A DNA stretch of 64,000 nt, from NCBI GenBank assembly GCA_947491315.1, contig CANLII010000008.1, positions 1 through 64,000 of the forward strand, in the 5' to 3' direction. Positions within the stretch are counted from its first letter, which is position 1. Every line of letters starts with the position of its first letter. The stretch is from Ignavibacteria bacterium. GTDB taxonomy: Bacteria > Bacteroidota > Ignavibacteria > Kapaibacteriales > UBA961. Below are positions 9,653 through 18,366 of the stretch, piece after piece. Below the pieces are notes generated by a model. That model was not told the origin of the DNA, searched no databases, and worked only from the letters and a program-made list of their open reading frames with translations. Both the position numbers and the translations under genes were made by a program.

Positions 9653-10888
9653 TTATGCAATAGGAGACCTCAGAGTTATGACGGTTATTTCAGGAGGAAT
9701 ACCCACTCTAATAGGAGGACCAACAGTGCCAAGTCCACGATTTACATATAAATATTTGTCCTGCTTGGTATACAATCCTGACCATTGTTCATAGACAAAT
9801 TGTGCAGGACTATATGCTTCGCCCAATAACTCAATTCCAATCTGGCCTCCATGGGTATGTCCCGACAGTGTGAGATCTGCCAAACCCGAATCCAAGATTT
9901 CCATATTCCAATATGTTGGATCATGCGCCATCAGAATTGATATTGCTTCCCTAGAAACACCTTCAAATGTTTGGGCTAAATTTCCAAATTTTTGATTAAA
10001 ACCTGTATTATCAGTACCAGCAATAACCACATCAGCATTATTGATGGTGAGAGTTCTAGCATCATTGATCAATAAATCAATTCCTGTTGAGCGAATCATC
10101 GTACATAATTGCTGATGCTTGATACCTGTCATATAATGATCATGATTACCCAAAGAACCATAGATACCTATTTGAGCTTGTAGTTGGCGAAGAATTGGAA
10201 GGAATAATTGTAATTCATCAGGATCGAAATTCACATAGTCACCGGTTATGGCTATTATGTCTGCTTTTTGCTTATTGATGATATCCACTGCATCTTGTAA
10301 ATAGCCGGTTCCAAAGTAAGAACCCGTATGAATATCTGAAATCTGTAGAAGGCGAATCCCATCTAGATTTCTACTTAGTCCTGGAAGAACAAGTTCAATC
10401 TCTTTGGTTTCAATATCATAAATGGTATGTAATACGCCTTGAGCTGTTGCAATGAATGGTAGTATGGAAGCAGATATACCTATTGTGTGCAATACTTTTC
10501 TTCTTTCAAGAGAAGGTGAATCACCAATAGCAACTATTGTTTTACTCTTGATTTTTTTTATAAGTGTAATTACTAGACCGATTGCATCTTTGAACAGAAA
10601 AAAGATTGTCAATGGATATTTTGGTAAATACCAAATGGCTATCATGATTTGAAATATATGTCCGGTAACTAGATTACTCCCGGTAGACAATCTCTCAATT
10701 GTGGTTCCGATGAGTACTAAGAACATGAATACTGCTATATAGATATATGCCTTTTTCCAGATCGGCTGAACATTTTCCAGCACATCAAGAAAGTTCTTAT
10801 ATTTTCTATAAATATAGTAATCTATTCCACCTTGTATAATTGCAAGGATTCCCAGAAACATGATAAGTCTAGTGATATCAGGTGTCAT
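9653..10888 (-). CDS. Membrane-anchored metallophosphoesterase (YkuE-like)
   Basis: N-terminal TM helices; DIHTG, GDYVNF, GNHDHY, LSGHTHGGQIG motifs. Confidence 0.88.
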   Translation of the reverse strand: MTPDITRLIMFLGILAIIQGGIDYYIYRKYKNFLDVLENVQPIWKKAYIYIAVFMFLVLIGTTIERLSTGSNLVTGHIFQIMIAIWYLPKYPLTIFFLFKDAIGLVITLIKKIKSKTIVAIGDSPSLERRKVLHTIGISASILPFIATAQGVLHTIYDIETKEIELVLPGLSRNLDGIRLLQISDIHTGSYFGTGYLQDAVDIINKQKADIIAITGDYVNFDPDELQLFLPILRQLQAQIGIYGSLGNHDHYMTGIKHQQLCTMIRSTGIDLLINDARTLTINNADVVIAGTDNTGFNQKFGNLAQTFEGVSREAISILMAHDPTYWNMEILDSGLADLTLSGHTHGGQIGIELLGEAYSPAQFVYEQWSGLYTKQDKYLYVNRGLGTVGPPIRVGIPPEITVITLRSPIA

Positions 10889-10921
10889 TCTTGAAACTTG
10901 TGGTGAATCATCTTGTCAAAT

Positions 10922-13900
10922 CTATTGATTTTCACCATAATGCGGATAGAGGATTGTATCTTTCCACAATGTTCCTTGAATGGTAATGGCATATGTACCA
11001 AATGGCAAATCATTGGGTAATGGGATATACTTATGATCTCCGGAATTCAATTGGAAATGTTCATTGAGTAGAATTCTTCCATCTATCGTTGAAACAATAC
11101 AATGTAGTTGTTCATTCAATCCGGACTGAATGTTTATGGTATTATTCTTCACCATGAATTGATATTGACTCTTGCTTGTGATGGGTCTGATTGTCCAAGC
11201 ACAAGTTTGTTCATACGGAACATCACATCCTCGTAGTTCGCGAGTTGTACAATCAATTTCACCATCTAGCCATTGTATGACATAGGTATTGAAAGTTCTA
11301 TCATCAGGTGGAAGATAGGGCATGATTGAAAGTGATATCTCACCAGTATTTTTTCCGGAATTATCAAGCATTAGTTGATATGTGCCTGGTACTGTTTGTA
11401 CATGAGACGCACCTGTAATTCCGGATGTACTATGCTGCTCAATCATACTTCCTGATGGATCATAAGTAATAGCCAATTTGGCATTTGCATATGCAGATGG
11501 TACAGATAATTTCATCAAGAATCTTTCACCAGGTTTCACTGAACCATTTGATTGTAAAGCAAATGCAGCAATATTGGGATCGATGACTGAAATTCTCATT
11601 TCATCGGTAGATTCACAGAATCCATTATTCCCTATAACTTTTATAATTATGTCCGATGAAATGGAATCAATTCGAATCCGATTATCATTCAATTGAGTAA
11701 AGACACAATTGCTCGACCAAGAATATGTATTTGCTCCAGTAGATAGTATTTCAATGGCACTACCTCTACAAATAACTGTATCCTTGGGTAAAGAAACAAT
11801 AGGGACATCTTTGACATCAACATAAAAAGAATCAAGTGATGCACAACCAGCTCTTTGTCCATTGATGATGATATAACCGGAAGAATTTGGCATTATAATC
11901 AGTGAATCATTCTTACTAGAAAGTAAAGAGCAATCTCCTTTCAATGTAATTCCTGTAGATGGAAAAACAGTGACAGTGATTGGTTTATTCCTACAAGTAA
12001 TCGTATCAGCGGTTTTCAGAATTGGCAGGGAAGCATTGACATTAACAAGAATGCTGTCAATACGGGAAAAACAACCGTCCTTGCTTCCACGATAGGTATA
12101 ATATGTGTTCTGCAATGGTTTTGCTAATAGGATATTTCCATTTTTTGAAATGATGCTCGGATGATCTAACCATTCATATGTGTCTCCACCATTGGCTGAC
12201 AATGTAATCTCATTACCCAAACAAGTGATGGTATCACCCGATACTGTTATGGTAGGTATATCTTTTACAATGACCAATATGCTGTCCATAACAGAACATC
12301 CGCCATTTGTTCCTTCTACGAAATACATTGTTGTTGTGCCGGGACTAACTTGTATGTCAGATTGTTTCGATGTAAATCCTGAAATCTTTTCAGTCCAAAG
12401 ATATGTCATTGCACCTGATGGTTTCAGGATTGCGGTATCTCCCGGACAAATAGAAATATTACTTCCTGCATCAACAATTGGTAGTGGTAACACACGGATG
12501 ATGACGGAATCATATCCTATGCAATTACCATTTTTTGCTTCCACATAATATGTGGTTGTTATAGTTGGTGAGAATGTGGGTTCAGATGAGTTAATGTCAT
12601 CAATTCCATTACCGGGTGACCAACGATATATCGTTGCACCTGTCGGTTTAAGAGTGATTGGAGTTCCCGGACAAGTTGCAGTATCATCAACCAAAGATAT
12701 GTTTAACTCATCAGCTACCATAACTTTCACGGTGTCATATGAAACACAACCCGCAATGGAAGTCACAGTCAATACATACTCTATGGATGCAGTAGGAGTG
12801 CAGACAGGCATCGCTGTTTGACTATTATCCAGATATGTATTTGGTGACCAAGAATATCGTGCTCCATTTTCAGGTGCGGAGCCAAGTTGTAATGGCTCTT
12901 TGGGACAAGTTGATTTATCCATACCTGCATTGGCAACAAAACCTTGGATCACATTCACTCGGATAAATGCGGTATCAATACATTGTCCACTCGATACGAT
13001 AACACCATATGTCGTATTATTATCAGGTTGGACAATTGGTGTAGATGCATTTGTATCAGAGATATTCGGACCCATGAACCATCTAAAAACACTTCCACCT
13101 GATGCGCGAAGTTGGACTCTATCTCCCCGACAAATAGTTGTATCGGGTGATGTCAATGCTGTTAAATTGTTTACAGTATTAACTATGACGGTATCATAAG
13201 CAATGCAACCAAATTCATTTGTCACCTTCAAAATGTACCTAAAATTTGGACTAGGTGGGCTTGCAATTGTCTTGGAAAGGAATTTGTTAGAAACATATTG
13301 CTCCGGTGACCACATATAGCTATATCCACTCTTGGGATTCAAACCAATTTCTACTGATCCACCCGGACAAGTTGTCTTGTCATTACCCGCTTCTGCAATA
13401 GGAAAGGGAACAACATCAACTCTTATTGGTACTGTATCAGTACAAACACCATTTGATGCAACGAGATAATATTGTGTCGTTGAGTCTGGACTTGCAATTG
13501 GGTTTGCAATAGTTGTTGAAGATAATCCATAGGATGGAAACCACTTATAGGTAGTAGCACCTGATGATTTCAATTGAACTTTTCCACCTTTGCAAATACT
13601 GCTCGGAACTTCATATTGAAGATTTATAGCAGGGAGTAATGAAACATGTATCGTTTGCTTAGTCTGACAGCCGAAAGGATTGGTAATGAACAATGTATAA
13701 CTTGTGGGAGCATTTGGTCTTGCGATTGGATTTGCAATGGCAGCATTACTCAATCCTGTTGTTGGCGACCAAGCATATGAATATCCTGTCATAGGTGGCG
13801 CACCAATTCGAATGCCTGAACTAGGACATGCCAATACTGAGTCAATGCTCAATCCAAGTCCATATTCAATCTGAGTTGGCAATCCCAAAACAGTTCTACC

Positions 13901-14977
13901 ACTTTGATTGAGAACATTGAGAGTATACCCAATTTCACTACCTAACTTATTTGGTTTATTGATTACATCCAATTGGCTCGGCCTATCTGCTACAACATAA
14001 ATTTTACCATCAGGTCCCAATTGCATACCGAATAACTTTCTTGTTCCTAATGGTTGAGTCCACATGGATCCTGCAATTGATGCTTCATCATTGAATGAAA
14101 CATCGAATTGGAATAATGCAGATTCTGAACTTTGTGGTTTATCCAATGTTCCTGTCGTAAAGAGTTTCTTGCTATCAGGTGAAAATGCAGCCCCATAGTT
14201 TCCATAACATTTGTTTTTGGCAATGAATTTGGCATTCGTGGCTTGACCAGACTGAAGATTGAAATCAAATAGTACTACAGCTTGCAAATAATTTGTGCCA
14301 TCAGCTTCGGAGAGTACTACCAATTTTGAACCATCTGGTGAAACCTTCAAGGCGCCAACTGTATAGTAGTTAAACAAATTATTATAATTGGAAAGAACAG
14401 GTGAAGAAACTCCAGATGCAGTCACTTTATAAGCTAGAATTCTAGATTGTGTTTTATGATGATAAATTGCCCAATATGAATTATCTGCACAATGTTGTGT
14501 ACCTGCCAATTTCTCTGACATATTATCTTGCAATTCAACATTGGAAAGTAAAATTGAGGGAGTGTTTTCAAGACTAATATGAGAATAGTATGATTTGCTT
14601 TGTGTTGTGCCCTGACCGGTTAAATCCGGTGCAGTAAAGAGGTACACTCTTTTTGAGTTTGCAGGGTCAGGAATAAAAATGCAACATTGGGTCGATGAAA
14701 TGCCACTTTTGAGAGAATCGCCACCGGGTACTATTGATCCGTCCGGAAGAAAGAGCTTTTTTCCGTCTGAATATAATAACACATTTCCTGTATTTGGATC
14801 GCAATAGACTGCACAACCTTCCCATGTATCGAGTTTTCCGGTAATAGGTAAGGGAATTGCATTCGTAAATTTAATGCCTCCAAATTTGCCATAATACCAA
14901 GTCTGGTTTGAACTTTGTTGTGCAAATAATGAAGCAGAAATGGATAAAGCTAATGCGTAAAGTAAGAATCTTAACAT
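10922..14977 (-). CDS. Large secreted multi-Ig-like-repeat protein with probable T9SS-type C-terminal domain
   Basis: Signal peptide, N-terminal domain NQTWYYGKFGGIKFTN...EGCAVYCDPNTGNVLLYSDGKKL typical of gliding/adhesin-like proteins, about ten Cys-flanked Ig-like modules, C-terminal sorting-like region. Confidence 0.75.
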   Translation of the reverse strand: MLRFLLYALALSISASLFAQQSSNQTWYYGKFGGIKFTNAIPLPITGKLDTWEGCAVYCDPNTGNVLLYSDGKKLFLPDGSIVPGGDSLKSGISSTQCCIFIPDPANSKRVYLFTAPDLTGQGTTQSKSYYSHISLENTPSILLSNVELQDNMSEKLAGTQHCADNSYWAIYHHKTQSRILAYKVTASGVSSPVLSNYNNLFNYYTVGALKVSPDGSKLVVLSEADGTNYLQAVVLFDFNLQSGQATNAKFIAKNKCYGNYGAAFSPDSKKLFTTGTLDKPQSSESALFQFDVSFNDEASIAGSMWTQPLGTRKLFGMQLGPDGKIYVVADRPSQLDVINKPNKLGSEIGYTLNVLNQSGRTVLGLPTQIEYGLGLSIDSVLACPSSGIRIGAPPMTGYSYAWSPTTGLSNAAIANPIARPNAPTSYTLFITNPFGCQTKQTIHVSLLPAINLQYEVPSSICKGGKVQLKSSGATTYKWFPSYGLSSTTIANPIASPDSTTQYYLVASNGVCTDTVPIRVDVVPFPIAEAGNDKTTCPGGSVEIGLNPKSGYSYMWSPEQYVSNKFLSKTIASPPSPNFRYILKVTNEFGCIAYDTVIVNTVNNLTALTSPDTTICRGDRVQLRASGGSVFRWFMGPNISDTNASTPIVQPDNNTTYGVIVSSGQCIDTAFIRVNVIQGFVANAGMDKSTCPKEPLQLGSAPENGARYSWSPNTYLDNSQTAMPVCTPTASIEYVLTVTSIAGCVSYDTVKVMVADELNISLVDDTATCPGTPITLKPTGATIYRWSPGNGIDDINSSEPTFSPTITTTYYVEAKNGNCIGYDSVIIRVLPLPIVDAGSNISICPGDTAILKPSGAMTYLWTEKISGFTSKQSDIQVSPGTTTMYFVEGTNGGCSVMDSILVIVKDIPTITVSGDTITCLGNEITLSANGGDTYEWLDHPSIISKNGNILLAKPLQNTYYTYRGSKDGCFSRIDSILVNVNASLPILKTADTITCRNKPITVTVFPSTGITLKGDCSLLSSKNDSLIIMPNSSGYIIINGQRAGCASLDSFYVDVKDVPIVSLPKDTVICRGSAIEILSTGANTYSWSSNCVFTQLNDNRIRIDSISSDIIIKVIGNNGFCESTDEMRISVIDPNIAAFALQSNGSVKPGERFLMKLSVPSAYANAKLAITYDPSGSMIEQHSTSGITGASHVQTVPGTYQLMLDNSGKNTGEISLSIMPYLPPDDRTFNTYVIQWLDGEIDCTTRELRGCDVPYEQTCAWTIRPITSKSQYQFMVKNNTINIQSGLNEQLHCIVSTIDGRILLNEHFQLNSGDHKYIPLPNDLPFGTYAITIQGTLWKDTILYPHYGENQ

Positions 14978-15047
14978 TACAACTCCTTGTTAACCCCTAA
15001 AATTACAAAAAGTTTTATGTGTATGTATGAATTAATATTGAAGTGAT

Positions 15048-16172
15048 TTATCCACATATATCATTGGGAATCTCAAGACCTGCAATGTGCGCAATTTGAA
15101 TAAAATCTTGGGGAGGTCCTTGGATAAACAGTAGTTCTTTGCCGGTGATCGGATGAACAAAACCAAGCATTCTTGCATGTAAGGCCTGATGTTTCATTAT
15201 ATCTAAACATTGCATTGCTGAATGTTTAGATTCATTGCCAAATTTTACCTGATGTGGCAAAGTATCTCCGCCATAAGACATATCACCAATTAGTGGATGA
15301 TGTATTGAAGAAAAGTGAACCCTGATTTGATGTGTTCTACCCGTATGGAGTTTGATTTGTAACAATGAGGCATATCTGCCCCTGCTACGTGTCCAGTATT
15401 CAGTTTTTGCATATTTACCGCCTTGTTTGGTAATTGCATAAACTTTCCTATTTCTGGGTGAAGGAGCTAGATTGTTTTCGATGATGGCATGATCTTCTTT
15501 GACAATTCCCCAAGCCAAAGCCATATATTCTCTTTGAACAGTTCTATCAGCAAACTGTTTTGAAAGTTCAGGTGTGATTTCTGCTTTTTTGGAAATGACC
15601 ATCAAGCCCGAAGTATCTTTGTCGAGTCTATGCACTATTCCGGGTCTTAAAGCATCATCCTTGGCCATGATGGCTTGTATAAACGCATCTTCAGGCAAAT
15701 CTTCTTCTTCGGTGTCTTCTTCAATATCGGATAAAGGAATTGCTTCTCTATAACCTATATGCCATAATACTGCATTGACAAGTGTACCATACCTATTTCC
15801 AAAGCCGGGATGTACAACAAGTCCTGAAGGTTTATTAATTACCAATAAATAATCATCCTCGAATACTATTTCCAAAGGAATGTTTTCGGGTAATAACTCG
15901 AGTGGGGGAGGTCGCATAAATATGCAACGAATCGTGTCCCCTGGTTTAATCTTATAAGAACCCTTTCTCATTGTTCCATTCACAGTCACTTGCTCAGTAT
16001 CGATTGCCTGCTGAACTTTGTTTCTCGTTGCATTGGCTATGGCATTAGTGATATAGACATCCAATCTCAAAGGTTCTTGTCCTTTTGAGACCAACAAGTC
16101 AATCACTTTTTCTATATAATCGGGATATTGTTCCTTTTCAATTTCCATTATCTGTTGTTTCTGTGAATTCAT
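15048..16172 (-). CDS. rluD: Pseudouridine synthase RluD family
   Basis: S4-like N-terminus, LVVNKPSGLVVHPG, GIVHRLDKDTSGLMVISK, HTGRTHQIRVHF. Confidence 0.92.
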   Translation of the reverse strand: MNSQKQQIMEIEKEQYPDYIEKVIDLLVSKGQEPLRLDVYITNAIANATRNKVQQAIDTEQVTVNGTMRKGSYKIKPGDTIRCIFMRPPPLELLPENIPLEIVFEDDYLLVINKPSGLVVHPGFGNRYGTLVNAVLWHIGYREAIPLSDIEEDTEEEDLPEDAFIQAIMAKDDALRPGIVHRLDKDTSGLMVISKKAEITPELSKQFADRTVQREYMALAWGIVKEDHAIIENNLAPSPRNRKVYAITKQGGKYAKTEYWTRSRGRYASLLQIKLHTGRTHQIRVHFSSIHHPLIGDMSYGGDTLPHQVKFGNESKHSAMQCLDIMKHQALHARMLGFVHPITGKELLFIQGPPQDFIQIAHIAGLEIPNDICG

Positions 16173-16740
16173 TCACTTGTGTAAATGGATATGGAAGATA
16201 TCTATTATAGAAGAGTAAGAGAATCATGCCAATTGATACACAGGAGTCTGCAACATTGAATACAGGCCAATGAGTATAGACCAACTGCCCTAACTGTATA
16301 TCTGGAATGTCGATTTGTATGAAATCAACAACCAGTCCATAAAAGAGAGGACCTTCTCCGTAGAAAACACCATAAAACATTCGATCAATAAAATTACCGA
16401 ATGCACCGGCCAATATGAGCATAATGGCGATTCTGATTTGGATTTTTGCTGATTTAATCATCAACAAATAATACACTAAACCAATGGAAGCAATAAGTGA
16501 AAACAATGTCAGGAATATTTTGCCTGAACCAAACTCAACACCAAATGCCATTCCAGGATTTTCAACGAACGTACAACGCAAAAACTCACCAATCACTGAT
16601 ATGCTTTCACCGAGAAACATGCCATGATGGGTAAATCCCATTAGAGAAAAACCTTTCACTGCTATTTTGGTTGCTTGATCAAGAACAATCAACAAAAAAG
16701 CATAGAATAACAATCGATGTGAATGGACTTTTGAATCCAT
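16138..16740 (-). CDS. lspA: Lipoprotein signal peptidase
   Basis: DQATK, NPGMAFG, GAFGNFIDR, FNVADSCVSIG motifs. Confidence 0.93.
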   Translation of the reverse strand: MDSKVHSHRLLFYAFLLIVLDQATKIAVKGFSLMGFTHHGMFLGESISVIGEFLRCTFVENPGMAFGVEFGSGKIFLTLFSLIASIGLVYYLLMIKSAKIQIRIAIMLILAGAFGNFIDRMFYGVFYGEGPLFYGLVVDFIQIDIPDIQLGQLVYTHWPVFNVADSCVSIGMILLLFYNRYLPYPFTQVNEFTETTDNGN

Positions 16741-16746
16741 TATAAT

Positions 16747-17745
16747 TTACTCATTTCTACCAGCAATAATATCGATACCATTATCCGGGCAACGACTATG
16801 AATTTTGAATGATGCAGACTGCGTAGTAATTGGAACGGCCAATAATCTTGCTTTAGCTATAAGAATATTACATTCTTTACAAATACCATAGGTTTTATCA
16901 TCTATTCTCTTAGCAGCATCATCCAATTTTTTGATATATTCAAAAATGCGATTAATCTGAGCATATGTTTTTTCTTTTTCTAATGCCTCAGATCCTTGCT
17001 CAGCCATGTGTACTGAGTATATCATAGACTCGGAAGCCATTTCTGCATTAGTCAGATCATCAAGTCTTTCCTTGAGCATTCTCATTTCATCCAATGCATC
17101 ATCTTTGATCTTCTGAATATGTTGTCTGAACATTTTTAAATCAGCATCAGAATATCGTACCTTCTTAGTAGAAGGTTTAATAATGGGTTTCTCTTCTTTT
17201 GGATGCATGGCGAATGCAGCAGCACCTTTTCCTTCAGGCATTTTCATTGCTTCTAAACCTGCAGCTGATGGTTTTTCAGATGCTTTATTACTTGACTTAG
17301 ACCTACTTGCAGGCTTCTTCTCTTGTAAAGTTAATTGCAATGGAGCCGCTTTTGGAATATCTAATTCAATAAATTCTTTTTCAGGGGGAGCAGATATGAC
17401 ATCGTTTGAGGTAGTGACTTGTTTTTTTTCTTTTATTACATTTTTTGGTGCTGATTTTTTACTTGTTTTTTCAGTTTTTGTGGCAACTGTTTCAATTATC
17501 TCGACCTTCTTTGTCAAAGGCTTGATTGAATCTTTCTTATCTGTCTTTGGAGTTGCGATGGTATTTTTTCCTTTGATTGAAACAGAAAGCGAAGCCGATT
17601 GCTTCGAAGTTGTTTTTTCAACACTTTTGGCAACTGGCTTCGCTTGTTTTTTTTCAGTTTTGGCAAAATTCGCCACTGAAGACTTCACTGCTTTTTGTTT
17701 AGAAACATCTACAGATCTAGATATAACAATATCCTTTGTAGACAC
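16747..17745 (-). CDS. DksA/TraR-like protein with long Lys-rich N-terminal extension
   Basis: C-terminal region RRIDDKTYGICKECNILIAKARLLAVPITTQ type; ~200-aa Lys/Ser/Thr-rich extension. Confidence 0.82.
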   Translation of the reverse strand: MSTKDIVISRSVDVSKQKAVKSSVANFAKTEKKQAKPVAKSVEKTTSKQSASLSVSIKGKNTIATPKTDKKDSIKPLTKKVEIIETVATKTEKTSKKSAPKNVIKEKKQVTTSNDVISAPPEKEFIELDIPKAAPLQLTLQEKKPASRSKSSNKASEKPSAAGLEAMKMPEGKGAAAFAMHPKEEKPIIKPSTKKVRYSDADLKMFRQHIQKIKDDALDEMRMLKERLDDLTNAEMASESMIYSVHMAEQGSEALEKEKTYAQINRIFEYIKKLDDAAKRIDDKTYGICKECNILIAKARLLAVPITTQSASFKIHSRCPDNGIDIIAGRNE

Positions 17746-17792
17746 TTGTTTCTTGACAGTGACTTGGGCATTTTTCGACCCTTTAGAGGGAC

Positions 17793-18299
17793 TTACTTTT
17801 TTTTTACGGCAACTTTCTTAGCTGCCGGTTTTGCCGCTACTTTCTTTGCTGCCGGTTTTGCTGCTACCGGTTTTGCTGCTTTTTTTGCTGCAGGCTTAGC
17901 CGCTGCTTTTGCTACGGGTTTTGCTGCAACTTTCTTTGCTGCAGGTTTAGCCGCTGCTTTTGCTACGGGTTTTGCTGCAACTTTCTTTGCTGCAGGCTTT
18001 GCCGCTGCTTTTGCTACGGGTTTTGCTGCAACTTTCTTTGCTGCAGGCTTTGCCGCTGCTTTTGCTACGGGTTTTGCTGCAACTTTCTTTGCTGCAGGCT
18101 TTGCCGCTGCTTTTGCTACGGGTTTTGCTGCAACTTTCTTTGCTGCAGGTTTTGCCGCTGCTTTTGCTACGGATTTTACTGCTGCTTTTTTCACTGCGGG
18201 TTTCGCCGCAGCTTTACTTGCTACAGCTTTCACTGCAACTTTCTTAACAATGGGTTTTACCGCTGCTTTCTTTGCTGCGGATTTCTTAGTTGAGGCCAT
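17793..18299 (-). CDS. Histone H1-like Lys/Ala/Pro-rich protein
   Basis: Composed of AAKPAAKKVAAKPVAK repeats; starts MASTKKSAAKKAAVK. Confidence 0.8.
   Translation of the reverse strand: MASTKKSAAKKAAVKPIVKKVAVKAVASKAAAKPAVKKAAVKSVAKAAAKPAAKKVAAKPVAKAAAKPAAKKVAAKPVAKAAAKPAAKKVAAKPVAKAAAKPAAKKVAAKPVAKAAAKPAAKKVAAKPVAKAAAKPAAKKAAKPVAAKPAAKKVAAKPAAKKVAVKKK
17887..18173 (-). repeat. 51-bp in-frame minisatellite, five full copies plus a partial
   Basis: Units at 17887, 17938, 17989, 18040, 18091 and a partial at 18142; unit gctgcaggctttgccgctgcttttgctacgggttttgctgcaactttcttt with only 1-2 variable positions. Confidence 0.95.
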
Positions 18300-18366
18300 A
18301 CAGCATTCACCTTAAGTAATAAAACAAAACAAAACTAAACGCGGGATGCATTTATTTTTTCTGTTA

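Noticed and set aside
17183-17821. 212-aa + strand ORF antisense to the DksA-like gene
   Set aside because: Complement of a Lys-rich coding region gives Phe-rich stop-free frames; no recognisable domain or spacing.
17695-18315. ORFs 17695-18315 and 17960-18247 on the + strand (Ala/Phe- and Leu-rich)
   Set aside because: Mirror-frame products of the 51-bp repeat; stop-free only because the unit is a multiple of 3. The minus-strand H1-like frame is the coherent one.
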